Positions 1-8,447 of a stretch of DNA of 64,000 nucleotides are shown one piece after another. The notes under the pieces are model-generated. The model was not told the origin of the DNA. It worked only from the letters and a program-made list of their open reading frames with translations, and searched no databases. The DNA is taken from contig CARDBT010000015.1 in the NCBI GenBank assembly GCA_948957135.1, positions 1 to 64,000 on the forward strand, read 5' to 3'. Each line of letters opens with the position of its first letter. Within the stretch, counting starts at the first letter, position 1. The position numbers were made by a program, and so were the translations under genes. This stretch comes from COE1 sp910588595 (GTDB taxonomy: Bacteria; Bacillota; Clostridia; Lachnospirales; Lachnospiraceae).

Positions 1-6
1 GTATAT

Positions 7-79
7 GCCGATGTGGCTCAATTGGCAGAGCAGCTGATTTGTAATCAGCAGGTTATCGGTTCGAGTCCGATCATCGGCT
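7..79 (+). tRNA. tRNA-Thr (TGT)
   Basis: The gene folds as a cloverleaf: acceptor GCCGATG pairs with CATCGGC, the anticodon loop TTTGTAA reads TGT at 40-42, and the T-loop is TTCGAGT. It is first of four closely spaced tRNAs. CCA is not encoded, so the 3' end must be added by a CCA-adding enzyme. Confidence 0.96.
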
Positions 80-83
80 TTAT

Positions 84-165
84 GGGTGGATTCCCGAGTG
101 GCCAAAGGGGACAGACTGTAAATCTGCTGCTTAATGCTTCGGTGGTTCGAATCCACCTCCACCCA
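84..165 (+). tRNA. tRNA-Tyr (GTA)
   Basis: This is a class II tRNA with a long variable arm, 82 nt. Acceptor GGGTGGA pairs with TCCACCC, anticodon GTA lies in loop CTGTAAA, and the T-arm is GGTGG-TTCGAAT-CCACC. CCA is not encoded. It lies 4 nt after tRNA-Thr, so the cluster is surely co-transcribed. Confidence 0.96.
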
Positions 166-185
166 TTTGATCAAAAATATATTAA

Positions 186-259
186 CGCGGGGTGGAGCAG
201 TCTGGAAGCTCGTCGGGCTCATAACCCGAAGGTCATAGGTTCAAATCCTATCCCCGCTA
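186..259 (+). tRNA. initiator tRNA-Met (CAT)
   Basis: Anticodon CAT (220-222) sits on a stem with the three consecutive G:C pairs (TCGGG/CCCGA) that mark bacterial initiator tRNA. The first acceptor position C1 is unpaired with position 72, another initiator hallmark. Here the mismatch is C1-U72, rather than the C-A found in E. coli and B. subtilis. CCA is not encoded. Confidence 0.95.
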
Positions 260-263
260 TTTT

Positions 264-336
<73 letters not shown>

Positions 337-369
337 CTTGAGCAATTCAGAGATGTATATGTTATGTGG

Positions 370-392
370 CGCGCTGGACAGCGTGTTTTTTT
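370..392 (+). terminator. rho-independent terminator of the tRNA cluster
   Basis: The stem CGCGCTG/CAGCGTG has a GA loop and is followed directly by seven T. It sits where the tRNA transcript should end. Confidence 0.8.
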
Positions 393-555
393 ATTTAAAA
401 ATTTCTTAAGAACCTTTTTTATTAAAGAAATATATGATAAAATATAAGTCTGGCAATAACTATTCGTCACGGTTTTGTGCAATAAAGTAAAGACTGAGCG
501 AGAAATCAAAGATACGGATATCTTTGATCAGGATCTCCGTCACGGCAGACGGGTA

Positions 556-747
556 GGAGTTAGAGTGAAATATAAAATTTCACCATCCTGATTTGTACGC
601 CTGCTGAAGCAGGCAGATGGGAGTTAGAGTGAAATATAAAATTTCACCATCCTGATTTATACGCCTGCTGAAGCAGGCAGATGGGAGTTAGTGTGAAACT
701 TAACAGTTCTAAGGCAGCAAAAGACACTGCCTAAGAACTATTCAGTT
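556..747 (+). repeat. 64-bp structured tandem repeat, about 2.5 copies
   Basis: Units start at 556, 620 and 684, exactly 64 bp apart. Each unit carries two hairpins: GTGAAAT-ATAAA-ATTTCAC and GCCTGCT-GA-AGCAGGC. The third unit diverges after GGAGTTAG and runs into a long imperfect palindrome with AGTTCT/AGAACT arms. The two intact copies differ at very few positions. Function is unknown; it may be transcribed as a structured leader, but no known RNA family was recognised. Confidence 0.75.
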
Positions 748-755
748 TCCCACAG

Positions 756-782
756 GAAAAACGCAAAAGACTGCGTTTTTCA
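756..782 (+). terminator. terminator-like hairpin upstream of the HD gene
   Basis: A perfect 10-bp stem GAAAAACGCA/TGCGTTTTTC with a 6-nt loop ends in a T run. It lies 58 nt before the HD-protein start, so it could end the repeat-region transcript or attenuate the gene. Confidence 0.6.
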
Positions 783-840
783 TTTCTATTTGAGCCGCCT
801 TAGGCGGCATGGGGGATAATATGAAAATAGGAGAGAATGT

Positions 841-1359
841 ATGTACGAGTATGAATTAAACAAATACGCCAATGATATCTTTGAGTCAGAAAATTTTAGG
901 AGCACAAAGAAATATATTCAGCATGGTAATATGTCAGTGCAGGAGCACTGTATCAATGTTGCCAGGACGAGTTTGTATATAAGGGATAAGTTCAAAATAA
1001 AATGCAATTCAAGGGATTTGGTCAGGGGGGCTCTACTGCATGATTACTTTCTGTATGACTGGCATAAGAGTGACAGGGTAAACTCCCACAGGCTGCATGG
1101 ATTTTTCCATCCGGCAAGAGCTTTGTACAATGCAGGTAAGGAGTATCATCTAACTGCGAGGCAGAAGGATATCATCATAAAACACATGTGGCCGTTGACG
1201 GTGATACCGCCTATGTGCAGGGAAGCATGGATCGTGACATCCGCGGACAAATACTGCTCCTTGTTGGAAACCTTGCATATACATAGAGGCAGGATCCACA
1301 ATCAGAGAGAAAAAAGAAAATATGCCTTTATGGGTATTATTAACCACAAGGCAGCATAA
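841..1359 (+). CDS. HD-domain protein (putative phosphohydrolase)
   Basis: This 172-residue soluble protein has an HD superfamily signature: a histidine at residue 36, the paired HD at 67-68 in LLHDYF, further histidines around 84-93 and an aspartate in the segment ADKYC near the C-terminus. HD proteins of this size bind metal and usually hydrolyse phosphate esters such as nucleotides, but the substrate cannot be told. The start follows an AGGAGAG site at about 830. It stands alone between a repeat region and pyk. Confidence is high for the fold and low for the role. Confidence 0.75.
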   Translation: MYEYELNKYANDIFESENFRSTKKYIQHGNMSVQEHCINVARTSLYIRDKFKIKCNSRDLVRGALLHDYFLYDWHKSDRVNSHRLHGFFHPARALYNAGKEYHLTARQKDIIIKHMWPLTVIPPMCREAWIVTSADKYCSLLETLHIHRGRIHNQREKRKYAFMGIINHKAA

Positions 1360-1467
1360 TAACCAGAGAGCAGAGAGAAAATAGACAGGGACATATATGT
1401 GTATGCCTTAGATCTTGCATAGATGGAGGTGCACATTAGAATTTTAAAGAAAGGAATAATACATTTT

Positions 1468-2886
1468 ATGAGGAAAACAAAGATTATCTGTACGATTGGT
1501 CCAGTATCTGAGAGTGAAGAAAAGTTAAAAGAACTGCTGCTTGCAGGGATGAATGTGGCACGGTTTAACTTTTCACACGGGAATCATGAGGAGCACCAGA
1601 TTAAGCTGGAGCGCGCAAGAAAAGCTGCAAAAGAACTGGGGCTTCCACTTGCGACAATGCAGGATACGAAGGGACCCGAGATCAGACTGCGGGATTTCGA
1701 GGGTGGGAAGGTTTTTCTTGAAACAGGTGCTATGTTCCGCCTTACGACCGAGGAGGTCATGGGGACAGCAGACCGTGCAACGATTACTTATAAGAATCTG
1801 AAAAAAGATGTAGAGATCGGAAAGAGCATATTGATCGATGATGGTTTGATCGAACTTACGATCAAGGCAATCGAGGACACAGATATTGTCTGTGAAGTGG
1901 TAAACGGAGGGTATGTATCCAATCATAAAGGAATCAACGTGCCAGGAGTGATCCTTTCTATGCCATATATCAGTGAAGTTGATAAGGATGATATCATCTT
2001 TGGTGTGAAGATGGGGTATGATTATCTCGCCGCATCTTTTGTGCGGTGTGCAGATGATGTTCTTGCTGTCAAGGAATTGATCAAGGAACATGGCGGCAGA
2101 ATGAAGGTAATTTCAAAGATTGAGAATATGCAGGGAATTGATAATCTTGATGAGATCCTTGAGGCTTCTGACGGCATTATGGTGGCAAGAGGCGATATGG
2201 GGGTTGAGATTCCGCTGGAGGAAGTCCCTGTATTGCAGAAGAAGATGATCAAGAAAGCGCTGCAGCTTGGAAAGATCGTTATAACAGCAACGCAGATGCT
2301 TGATTCTATGATCAAGAATCCGAGACCGACCAGGGCGGAGACGACGGATGTGGCAAATGCGATATACGATGGGACATCTGCGATCATGCTCAGCGGAGAG
2401 AGTGCTGCCGGCGCCTATCCAATCGAGGCTGTGAAGACGATGAGCAGGATCGCAGAGCGCACAGAGGAAGATATCTGCTATGCAGACAGGCTGAGAGAGA
2501 GGAGCCATGGCTGGGTGAACAATGAGGAAGTCACCACGGCAATCTGCCATGCCTGCTGTACAACTGCTATAGATCTGAATGCAAAAGCGATCATCACTGT
2601 AACAATGTCTGGATTTACAGCAGGTATGATATCAAAATACCAGCCTGGGTGTATGGTGATCGGCTGTGCAGTCGATGAGATGGTATATCGTCAGATGGCG
2701 CTTATGTTTGGCGTCAGTCCGCTTCTGATCGAAAAGAAGGATGATGCGGAGGAGCTGTTTGCTGCGGCAGTCAAGGCAAGTGTCGACGCAGGTCTGATCA
2801 GCCATGGGGACAAGGTAGTGATCACTGCGGGTGTACCTTTGGGAGTTGCTGGAAATACAAACATGGTCCGCGTTGTGGAAGTCTAA
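1468..2886 (+). CDS. pyk: pyruvate kinase
   Basis: Catalyses phosphoenolpyruvate + ADP to pyruvate + ATP, the last step of glycolysis, in the cytoplasm. The 472-residue product has the standard barrel start RKTKIICTIGP, the substrate/metal segments ISKIENMQG and MVARGDMGVEIP, and the signature around TATQMLDSM and RAETTDVANA. Length matches the family without the extra C-terminal PEP-utiliser-like domain seen in some Bacillota. An in-frame start exists 45 nt upstream (1423), but ATG 1468 has an AAAGGAA site at 1449-1456 and gives the canonical N-terminus. The preceding HD gene is not obviously related. Confidence 0.97.
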   Translation: MRKTKIICTIGPVSESEEKLKELLLAGMNVARFNFSHGNHEEHQIKLERARKAAKELGLPLATMQDTKGPEIRLRDFEGGKVFLETGAMFRLTTEEVMGTADRATITYKNLKKDVEIGKSILIDDGLIELTIKAIEDTDIVCEVVNGGYVSNHKGINVPGVILSMPYISEVDKDDIIFGVKMGYDYLAASFVRCADDVLAVKELIKEHGGRMKVISKIENMQGIDNLDEILEASDGIMVARGDMGVEIPLEEVPVLQKKMIKKALQLGKIVITATQMLDSMIKNPRPTRAETTDVANAIYDGTSAIMLSGESAAGAYPIEAVKTMSRIAERTEEDICYADRLRERSHGWVNNEEVTTAICHACCTTAIDLNAKAIITVTMSGFTAGMISKYQPGCMVIGCAVDEMVYRQMALMFGVSPLLIEKKDDAEELFAAAVKASVDAGLISHGDKVVITAGVPLGVAGNTNMVRVVEV

Positions 2887-3051
2887 AATTCCCCGAAATA
2901 ATTTATCAGCGGGACTTTGGCTATCGAAGGAATGGAAAAACAAAGGTTCCATCTTATAGAGGAGATACCTCGCCGTCGGAAATGGTTGAGGCTTTGGAAA
3001 AGAGAAGGATTTATTGAGAGGTGTTCAATGCGTGAGCGAGGTGAAGGATAG

Positions 3052-3492
3052 ATGGACTTTAAGGTAAATGAAGTGCAGCAGACTGTACCGGTGCAGCAGA
3101 CACAGACTGCGCAGCCAACAGATGACTCTTTTAAATTTATGCTGGCGAGCAATATTGAGGAGGCAGGACTTGCGGAGCGGCTGAATCTCATGATGGAAGA
3201 GATCGTGATGCAGGGGGATAAGATCGTGAAGCGCATGGATGTGCGCGACATGCGAAGGTACCGCACTTTGATCAAGGAATTTATGAATGAGATTGTCAAC
3301 CGATCACACAAATTTTCGAGGGAAAATTTTCTGGACAGGCGCGGACGGCACAGAGTATATGGGATTATCAGGCTTGTTGACGAGAAACTTGACGAACTTG
3401 CACAGGAGCTGGTGAGTGAGGAGTGTGACAAGATTGCAATCCTTGCCAAGGTAGATGAGATCCGCGGATTACTGCTCGATATTTTCGCATGA
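3052..3492 (+). CDS. yaaR: YaaR family protein (DUF327)
   Basis: This 146-residue protein is largely helical and charged, with a Gln/Thr-rich N-terminus (residues 8-24). It matches the YaaR/DUF327 family by its segment RYRTLIKEFM and the conserved downstream RGRHRVYGIIRLVDEKL. In B. subtilis yaaR lies directly before holB, and the order is the same here. The molecular role of the family is not established. The start has a good GAGGTGAAGG site. Thymidylate kinase and darA/yaaQ, often found upstream in Bacillus, are not in front of it. Confidence 0.85.
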   Translation: MDFKVNEVQQTVPVQQTQTAQPTDDSFKFMLASNIEEAGLAERLNLMMEEIVMQGDKIVKRMDVRDMRRYRTLIKEFMNEIVNRSHKFSRENFLDRRGRHRVYGIIRLVDEKLDELAQELVSEECDKIAILAKVDEIRGLLLDIFA

Positions 3493-3626
3493 TATCACTT
3501 TGGGCAAATGTGATGCAAGGCGGTTGACTGGATAGTGACAAATGCTTAAAACGCGGTATTTTCAGTGTGGATTTGAGAACAGCCAAAGAAGGATCAGCGT
3601 TGCTGTAAGTATCTGTGAGGGGAAAA

Positions 3627-4772
3627 ATGGAAATAGGATCGGGAACAGAATGTGTGACATGGAGTGATGTGATAGGGCAGAAGCAGCTTACAGATAATCT
3701 GCAGAGTGCCATAACACACAATAAAATCTCACATGCTTATCTGGTACAAGGTGAAAAGCTTTCGGGAAAGCGCATGATCGCAGATATTTTTGCGAGGGCG
3801 CTTCAGTGTGAGTGTGATCAGGAACAGGATGAGCATCAGTTTACTTTGTTTGACTTTGGCGGCGACAGTGCGCATACAGAGAAGTCAGATCTGGAAAGTA
3901 ATGTGGACAGTGACCGTATGGAGAAAACTGACACAAGTGTCAGAATCTGCCCATGCAACAAGTGCAGATCATGCAGACAGGCTGTGAATGGGAACCATCC
4001 GGACATCATATATGTTGTACATGAGAAACCCAATGTGATATCGGTGGACAATATCAGACAGCAGGTCAATGGGGATATCGCGATCAAACCATACAGTGGC
4101 AATTATAAGATTTATATTATAGACGAGGCGGAGAAGATGAATGTGCAGGCGCAGAATGCGCTCTTAAAGACATTGGAGGAGCCGCCCGAATACGCTGTGA
4201 TCTTACTGCTTGCAACCAGGGCAGAAGCAATGCTTCCGACTATTTTGAGCAGGTGCGTTCTGCTGAACACAAAACCAGTTTCAGACGATCTGATCAAGAG
4301 ATATCTGATGCAAAAGATCCAGATACCGGATTACAGGGCTTCGATCTGTGCTTCCTTCGCGCGGGGAAATGTGGGGCGGGCGATCGAGCTTGCCTCCAAT
4401 GAGACTTTTGATCACATGAAATCGTCCGCACTTGGGATTTTGAAAAACATACGAGATATGGAGATCAATCAGATCGCGTCCGAAGTAAAAAAGGTAAACG
4501 AGGAAAAATTTGACACAAATGATTATCTTGATCTGTGTTTCATATGGTTCCGAGATGTGTTATTATATAAAGCATGTGGTTCGCATGGCGGCAGGAATCA
4601 GATCATCTTCAAGGAGGAAGTATCGGATATAGCCAATGCTGCCAGAAAGTACAGTTATGAGGTGATCGAGAGAATCATCCGCTCCATAGACAGGGCAAGA
4701 AGCAGGATCGCGGCGAATGTAAACTTTGACCTGACGATGGAGCTGATGTTTCTGGACATGAAACAAGGATGA
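3627..4772 (+). CDS. holB: DNA polymerase III delta' subunit
   Basis: Part of the clamp loader that places the beta clamp on DNA. The 381-residue protein has a degenerate P-loop (GEKLSGKRM, near residue 33), as expected for the delta' subunit, which does not hydrolyse ATP. It has a four-cysteine zinc module (CPCNKCRSC plus an upstream Cys, near residues 105-120), the segment IIDEAEKMN and the SRC motif ILSRC. A GTG 12 nt upstream (3615) is in frame, but GAGGGG at 3617-3622 serves ATG 3627. Neighbours are yaaR and ricT, as in Bacillus. Confidence 0.93.
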   Translation: MEIGSGTECVTWSDVIGQKQLTDNLQSAITHNKISHAYLVQGEKLSGKRMIADIFARALQCECDQEQDEHQFTLFDFGGDSAHTEKSDLESNVDSDRMEKTDTSVRICPCNKCRSCRQAVNGNHPDIIYVVHEKPNVISVDNIRQQVNGDIAIKPYSGNYKIYIIDEAEKMNVQAQNALLKTLEEPPEYAVILLLATRAEAMLPTILSRCVLLNTKPVSDDLIKRYLMQKIQIPDYRASICASFARGNVGRAIELASNETFDHMKSSALGILKNIRDMEINQIASEVKKVNEEKFDTNDYLDLCFIWFRDVLLYKACGSHGGRNQIIFKEEVSDIANAARKYSYEVIERIIRSIDRARSRIAANVNFDLTMELMFLDMKQG

Positions 4773-4813
4773 ATCCAGATTCCATTATATTGATTAAGGT
4801 GAGGTAGATAGAT

Positions 4814-5731
4814 ATGGTAAAAGTGATCGGGGTGAGATTTCGGACAGCTGGCAAGATTTATTTCTTTGACCCGCTGCAGTTTGAGATAAAGCGTGGGGAT
4901 CATGTGATCGTGGAGACAGCGCGCGGTATTGAGTATGGTACTGTGGTAGGGGATCCTAAGGAAATAGAGGAATCGAAGGTCGTACAGCCGTTAAAACCAG
5001 TGCTGCGGATCGCGACAAACCGCGATATGGAACAGGAGGCGGCGAATAAGCAGAAGGAGAAGGATGCTTTTAAGATCTGCCTGGAAAAGATCAAGAAACA
5101 CAATCTGGAGATGAAACTGATCGATGCGGAGTATACATTTGACAACAACAAAGTGCTGTTTTATTTTACTGCGGATGGGCGTATTGATTTCCGGGAGCTG
5201 GTGAAGGATCTGGCATCTGTGTTTAAGACCAGGATCGAGCTGCGCCAGATTGGTGTGCGCGATGAGACGAAGATTTTAGGTGGGATTGGGATCTGTGGCA
5301 GACCACTTTGCTGCCATGCGCATCTGTCAGAGTTTGTACCAGTTTCGATCAAGATGGCGAAAGAGCAGAATCTATCGCTGAATCCGACTAAGATCTCCGG
5401 AGTATGCGGGCGCTTGATGTGCTGTTTAAAGCATGAGGAGGAGACGTATGAGTATCTCAACAGAAAGCTGCCCAATGTGGGGGATTTTGTGACGACAGAT
5501 GACGGGCTGAAAGGGGAGGTGCACAGTGTGAATGTACTTCGCCAGCTGGTGAAGGTGGTCGTTGAGGTGGATGACGAGAAGGAAATACACGAGTACAAGG
5601 TAGAGCAGCTTCGGTTTAAGAGGCGTCATAAGAAAGATAAGAATGACAATATGAGCAACGAGGAGCTAAAAGAGCTCAGGGAACTTGAAAAGCTCGAAAA
5701 ACAGGAGAAGGACGCGAAATCCAAGCTATAG
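4814..5731 (+). CDS. ricT: RicT/YaaT, PSP1-domain protein
   Basis: A 305-residue PSP1 C-terminal-domain protein. The N-terminus (KVIGVRFRTAGKIYFFDP) and the cysteine cluster at GICGRPLCCH and GVCGRLMCC match YaaT/RicT, the subunit of the Fe-S-bearing Y-complex that in B. subtilis works with RNase Y in mRNA maturation. The partners RicA and RicF are not in this window. The C-terminal 40 residues are a charged helix rich in Lys and Glu. It lies 41 nt after holB and ends 10 nt before trmN6, so it is operonic. Confidence 0.92.
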   Translation: MVKVIGVRFRTAGKIYFFDPLQFEIKRGDHVIVETARGIEYGTVVGDPKEIEESKVVQPLKPVLRIATNRDMEQEAANKQKEKDAFKICLEKIKKHNLEMKLIDAEYTFDNNKVLFYFTADGRIDFRELVKDLASVFKTRIELRQIGVRDETKILGGIGICGRPLCCHAHLSEFVPVSIKMAKEQNLSLNPTKISGVCGRLMCCLKHEEETYEYLNRKLPNVGDFVTTDDGLKGEVHSVNVLRQLVKVVVEVDDEKEIHEYKVEQLRFKRRHKKDKNDNMSNEELKELRELEKLEKQEKDAKSKL

Positions 5732-5741
5732 GGGTTTACGA

Positions 5742-6479
5742 ATGGACGTGGAGATAAAGGAAAAGGAACGCATTGATGATCTGCAGCGCAATGGGTATCA
5801 GATCATCCAGGATCCTGAAAAATTTTGTTTTGGCATGGATGCGGTGCTGCTCAGCGGTTTTGTGCGGGTAAAGTCCGGGGCAAAAGTGCTGGATATGGGA
5901 ACAGGAACGGGTATCATTCCGCTGCTGGTGGAGGCAAAAACGCAGGCTGCGCATATCAGCGCGATTGAGATACAGGAGGAAAGCGCTGATATGGCAAGAC
6001 GCAGCGTTCGGCTTAATGGGTTGGAGAACAAGATTGATATTGTGACAGGGGATCTGAGAGAAGCAGATAAGTTTTTTGACGCTGCTTCTTTTGATGTGAT
6101 AACTTGTAATCCTCCGTACATGATCGGGCAGCACGGTCTGACCAATCCAGATGCACCGAAAGCGATCGCACGGCACGAGATCCTCTGTACACTGGAGGAT
6201 GTGGTCAGGACAGCCGCTAAGCTGTTAAAACCAGGAGGGGCTTTCTGCATGGTCCACAGACCGTTTCGGCTGGCGGAGATCATTTGTGTGATGACAGAAT
6301 ATAAGTTAGAGCCTAAGCGCATGAAGCTGGTATATCCCTATATCGACAAGGAGCCCAATATGGTACTGATCGAGGGATGCAGGGGCGGTAAGCCGCGCAT
6401 GACTGTGGAGAAACCTTTGATCGTGTTTCAGGAACCTAATGTATATACGGATGAAATTTGCGATGTATATGGATATTGA
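5742..6479 (+). CDS. trmN6: tRNA1(Val) adenine-N6 methyltransferase (TrmN6/YabB type)
   Basis: A 245-residue class I SAM-dependent methyltransferase: SAM-binding loop VLDMGTGTGIIPLL near residue 47 and the amino-methylating signature NPPYM near residue 124. It most likely methylates adenine in tRNA. The N-terminal ERIDDLQRNGYQIIQDP and FCFGMDAVLLS match the YabB branch. A start 57 nt upstream inside ricT is in frame, but ATG 5742 has AGGGG at 5730-5734 and gives the standard length. YabA, which sits between these genes in Bacillus, is absent. Confidence 0.9.
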   Translation: MDVEIKEKERIDDLQRNGYQIIQDPEKFCFGMDAVLLSGFVRVKSGAKVLDMGTGTGIIPLLVEAKTQAAHISAIEIQEESADMARRSVRLNGLENKIDIVTGDLREADKFFDAASFDVITCNPPYMIGQHGLTNPDAPKAIARHEILCTLEDVVRTAAKLLKPGGAFCMVHRPFRLAEIICVMTEYKLEPKRMKLVYPYIDKEPNMVLIEGCRGGKPRMTVEKPLIVFQEPNVYTDEICDVYGY

Positions 6480-6508
6480 TGAGGATCATAGATTAGGTGG
6501 TGTTATAA

Positions 6509-7366
6509 ATGACGGGAAAACTATATTTGTGTGCGACGCCGATCGGCAATCTGGGTGATATGACACCCCGTATCGTAGAGACACTTCAGATGGTTGATCT
6601 GATCGCGGCGGAGGACACGCGCAACAGCATCAAACTGCTGAATCATTTTGATATCCATACACCGATGACAAGCTATCATGAATATAATAAGGTGGAGAAG
6701 GCAAATACCCTGATAGGGCAGATGAATGCAGGAAAAAACGTGGCGTTGATCACGGATGCAGGAACGCCTGCGATATCCGATCCCGGAGAAGTGCTGGTGC
6801 AGATGTGCTATGAGGCGGGGATCGGGGTGACGTCCCTTCCAGGGGCAGCCGCGTGCATCACGGCACTGACTTTGTCGGGGCTCAGTACGCGCCGTTTCTG
6901 CTTTGAGGGATTTCTACCCTCTGATAAGAAGGAGAAGAAAGCAGTTCTGGAAGACTTGAAAAAGGAATCGAGGACGATCATCTTATATGAGGCGCCGCAT
7001 CACCTGCTGCGGACTTTGAACGAGCTGTATGAGACACTAGGGGAGCGCAGAGTGACGCTGTGCAGGGAGCTGACTAAAAAATTTGAGCAAGTGATGCCTA
7101 CCACGATCTGCAGTGCGATAGAACTGTATGATCATGAGGAGCCGCGGGGGGAGTATGTACTCGTGGTGGAGGGAAAGAGCCTGACGGAGTTTCAGAAAGA
7201 GGAGCAGCAGAGCTGGCAAAAAATCTCGATCGAGGAGCATATGAGGCAGTATGAGTCTCAGGGCATAGACCGCAGGGAAGCTATGAAAAAGGTGGCAAAG
7301 GACAGGGGGATCCCCAAGCGGGAAGTGTATCAAAGTTTGTTGGCGAGCGAAGATCAATCGTTGTAA
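6509..7366 (+). CDS. rsmI: 16S rRNA 2'-O-methyltransferase (C1402)
   Basis: The 285-residue protein belongs to the tetrapyrrole-methylase fold and methylates the ribose of C1402 in the decoding centre of 16S rRNA. Diagnostic segments are LYLCATPIGNLGDMTPR at the N-terminus, AEDTRNS, TDAGTPAISDPG near residue 88 and the C-terminal helix-rich domain with KREVYQSLL. It follows trmN6 by 29 nt with the RBS AGGTGGTG, and it is the last gene of the yaaR-holB-ricT-trmN6-rsmI block. Confidence 0.95.
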   Translation: MTGKLYLCATPIGNLGDMTPRIVETLQMVDLIAAEDTRNSIKLLNHFDIHTPMTSYHEYNKVEKANTLIGQMNAGKNVALITDAGTPAISDPGEVLVQMCYEAGIGVTSLPGAAACITALTLSGLSTRRFCFEGFLPSDKKEKKAVLEDLKKESRTIILYEAPHHLLRTLNELYETLGERRVTLCRELTKKFEQVMPTTICSAIELYDHEEPRGEYVLVVEGKSLTEFQKEEQQSWQKISIEEHMRQYESQGIDRREAMKKVAKDRGIPKREVYQSLLASEDQSL

Positions 7367-7387
7367 AAGTGTGCAAACAGTACCGTT

Positions 7388-7477
7388 TAGGGTGTGTTTG
7401 AAAAATGTCTGACACCGCGAAGTGGTTTTGCGTGGCTTGATACCTGTAGCGGGAATGATTTTTCAAACACGCTCTAG
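7388..7477. mobile_element. MITE-like element, copy A (short, 90 bp)
   Basis: Ends are inverted copies of CTAGAGCGTGTTTGAAAAA (left end slightly diverged, TTAGGGTGTG). The interior differs from the other copies: about 45 bp of it (GACACCGCGAAG onward) also occurs at 34036-34080, next to copy D. It has no coding capacity. It lies downstream of rsmI. Confidence 0.75.
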
Positions 7478-7484
7478 TAACGAA

Positions 7485-7553
7485 TAAAAATCCATGTAAA
7501 ATTTGAAATACGAACTGTTTTCGTTATGCAAATGGATTTTTACTGTTTACAAA
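7485..7553 (+). terminator. hairpin with T-rich end after rsmI
   Basis: AAAAATCCAT pairs with ATGGATTTTT across a roughly 45-nt loop that itself contains ATACGAA/TTCGTAT-like arms. It could terminate the rsmI operon. Confidence 0.45.
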
Positions 7554-7579
7554 ATATTATAGAAATTTAAGAAAATACG

Positions 7580-7608
7580 TTGACAAATGTATATAGGAAT
7601 ACTATACT
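7580..7608 (+). promoter_or_regulatory. sigma-A promoter of acpP
   Basis: -35 TTGACA (7580-7585), 17-nt spacer, -10 TATACT (7603-7608). It leaves a roughly 140-nt 5' leader containing a small hairpin ATGTAG-AAA-CTACAT. No FapR-like palindrome was recognised. Confidence 0.8.
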
Positions 7609-7752
7609 TCTCATAGTCGATACAATGATTGGGATCGTTTCTTAAAATTATGGAACACATCATAAGATAAAGTAGGAATGCATACAATAAAATGTAGAAA
7701 CTACATGGGCGTTTCGTCAAAATACGACATAGTTGTTAAAGGAGATTTTTGA

Positions 7753-7986
7753 ATGGAAAGAGTATTTGAGATCATTGAAGAACAGTTACATTTAACAGGA
7801 ATGGAGCTTACGGAGGACTTGGACTTAAAGGATGACCTTGGTGCGGACTCCATCGACTTGGCAGAGCTGGTCATGGCATTTGAGGATGAATATGGGATCA
7901 ATGCTGATTATGAGGAGATGGACAAGAAGGTCAAGACCGTCGGTGACATAATTGAATTTTTAAAAGAGCAAGGAGCAGATATCTAA
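7753..7986 (+). CDS. acpP: acyl carrier protein
   Basis: A 77-residue acidic carrier protein. The phosphopantetheine attachment serine is in GADSIDLAEL (Ser near residue 36), and the helices fit fatty-acid ACP. The cytoplasmic carrier holds growing acyl chains as thioesters. The RBS AAAGGAG lies at 7738-7744. It has its own strong promoter and a terminator that overlaps its stop codon, so it is monocistronic here. No other fatty-acid synthesis genes are next to it, so it could also serve another carrier role. Confidence 0.9.
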   Translation: MERVFEIIEEQLHLTGMELTEDLDLKDDLGADSIDLAELVMAFEDEYGINADYEEMDKKVKTVGDIIEFLKEQGADI

Positions 7987-8003
7987 TGTCTGCTTCTTTT
8001 TTT
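7974..8003 (+). terminator. terminator overlapping the end of acpP
   Basis: Stem AGCAGA/TCTGCT spans the last codons and the stop of acpP and is followed by a T-rich run. Confidence 0.6.
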
Positions 8004-8005
8004 AT

Positions 8006-8210
8006 GCACACGAGCACCCAGGGGAGGAATGTCATCAAACCGATAAATCGGTTCGCTGACGGGTGCCCGGCGCGCAAGTAGGGAAGATGGCTGTTCCCTA
8101 CTCGATTGCACACGGGCACCCATAGGAGGAATGTCATCAAACCGATAAATCGGTTCGCTGACGGGTGCCCGGCGCGCGAGTAGAGGAGAAGGTCATTCCC
8201 CTACTCGATC
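8006..8210. repeat. about 102-bp tandem repeat with nested hairpins (two copies)
   Basis: Copies begin at 8006 and 8108, with a short third start at 8211. Each has GGGCACCC-like and GGGTGCCC arms, an inner ACCGATAAATCGGT palindrome and AGTAGGGAA/TTCCCTACT-type arms, so each unit can fold as a multi-stem structure. It is GC-richer than its surroundings. No gene is seen. Confidence 0.75.
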
Positions 8211-8261
8211 GCACAGCTCTGTGCCAAGGAAGAATGCCGCAATGCGGTGCACGATTATATG

Positions 8262-8447
8262 GAAGATATATAATGATAACCCAAATAACTTAAAATTATA
8301 GCTAAAAAAGAGAAACTAATCTATAATAGCAATTGGTCATATTAGAGTATATATGAAAATATATAATGATAACCTAAATAAACTTAAAATTGTAGCTAAA
8401 AAAGAGAAACTAATCTATAATAGCAATTGGTCATAGTAGAGTATGTT
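8262..8447. repeat. 93-bp AT-rich tandem repeat (two copies)
   Basis: Two units 93 bp apart share long near-identical blocks such as GAGAAACTAATCTATAATAGC and CAATTGGTCATA. The same TATAATARCAATTGGTCATAT block occurs at the promoter of the secreted-protein gene at 34415, so each unit may carry a promoter or operator-like site. The second unit runs into MITE copy B. Confidence 0.7.

Larger units (their letters stand above)
393..840. other. gene-free stretch with palindromes and tandem repeat
   Basis: No convincing gene is seen here. The stretch holds a hairpin around 509-530 (TCAAAGAT/ATCTTTGA), the 64-bp tandem repeat (listed separately), a long imperfect hairpin near 691-755, a terminator-like hairpin at 756-782 and a GCCGCC-TTA-GGCGGC hairpin near 795-809 just upstream of the HD gene. 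Confidence 0.6.

Noticed and set aside
556..747. CRISPR array
   Set aside because: Units are directly adjacent without unique spacers, there are only two to three, and no cas genes are present.
8006..8447. CRISPR array or VNTR within a gene
   Set aside because: There are no spacers and no open frame of coding character across the repeats.
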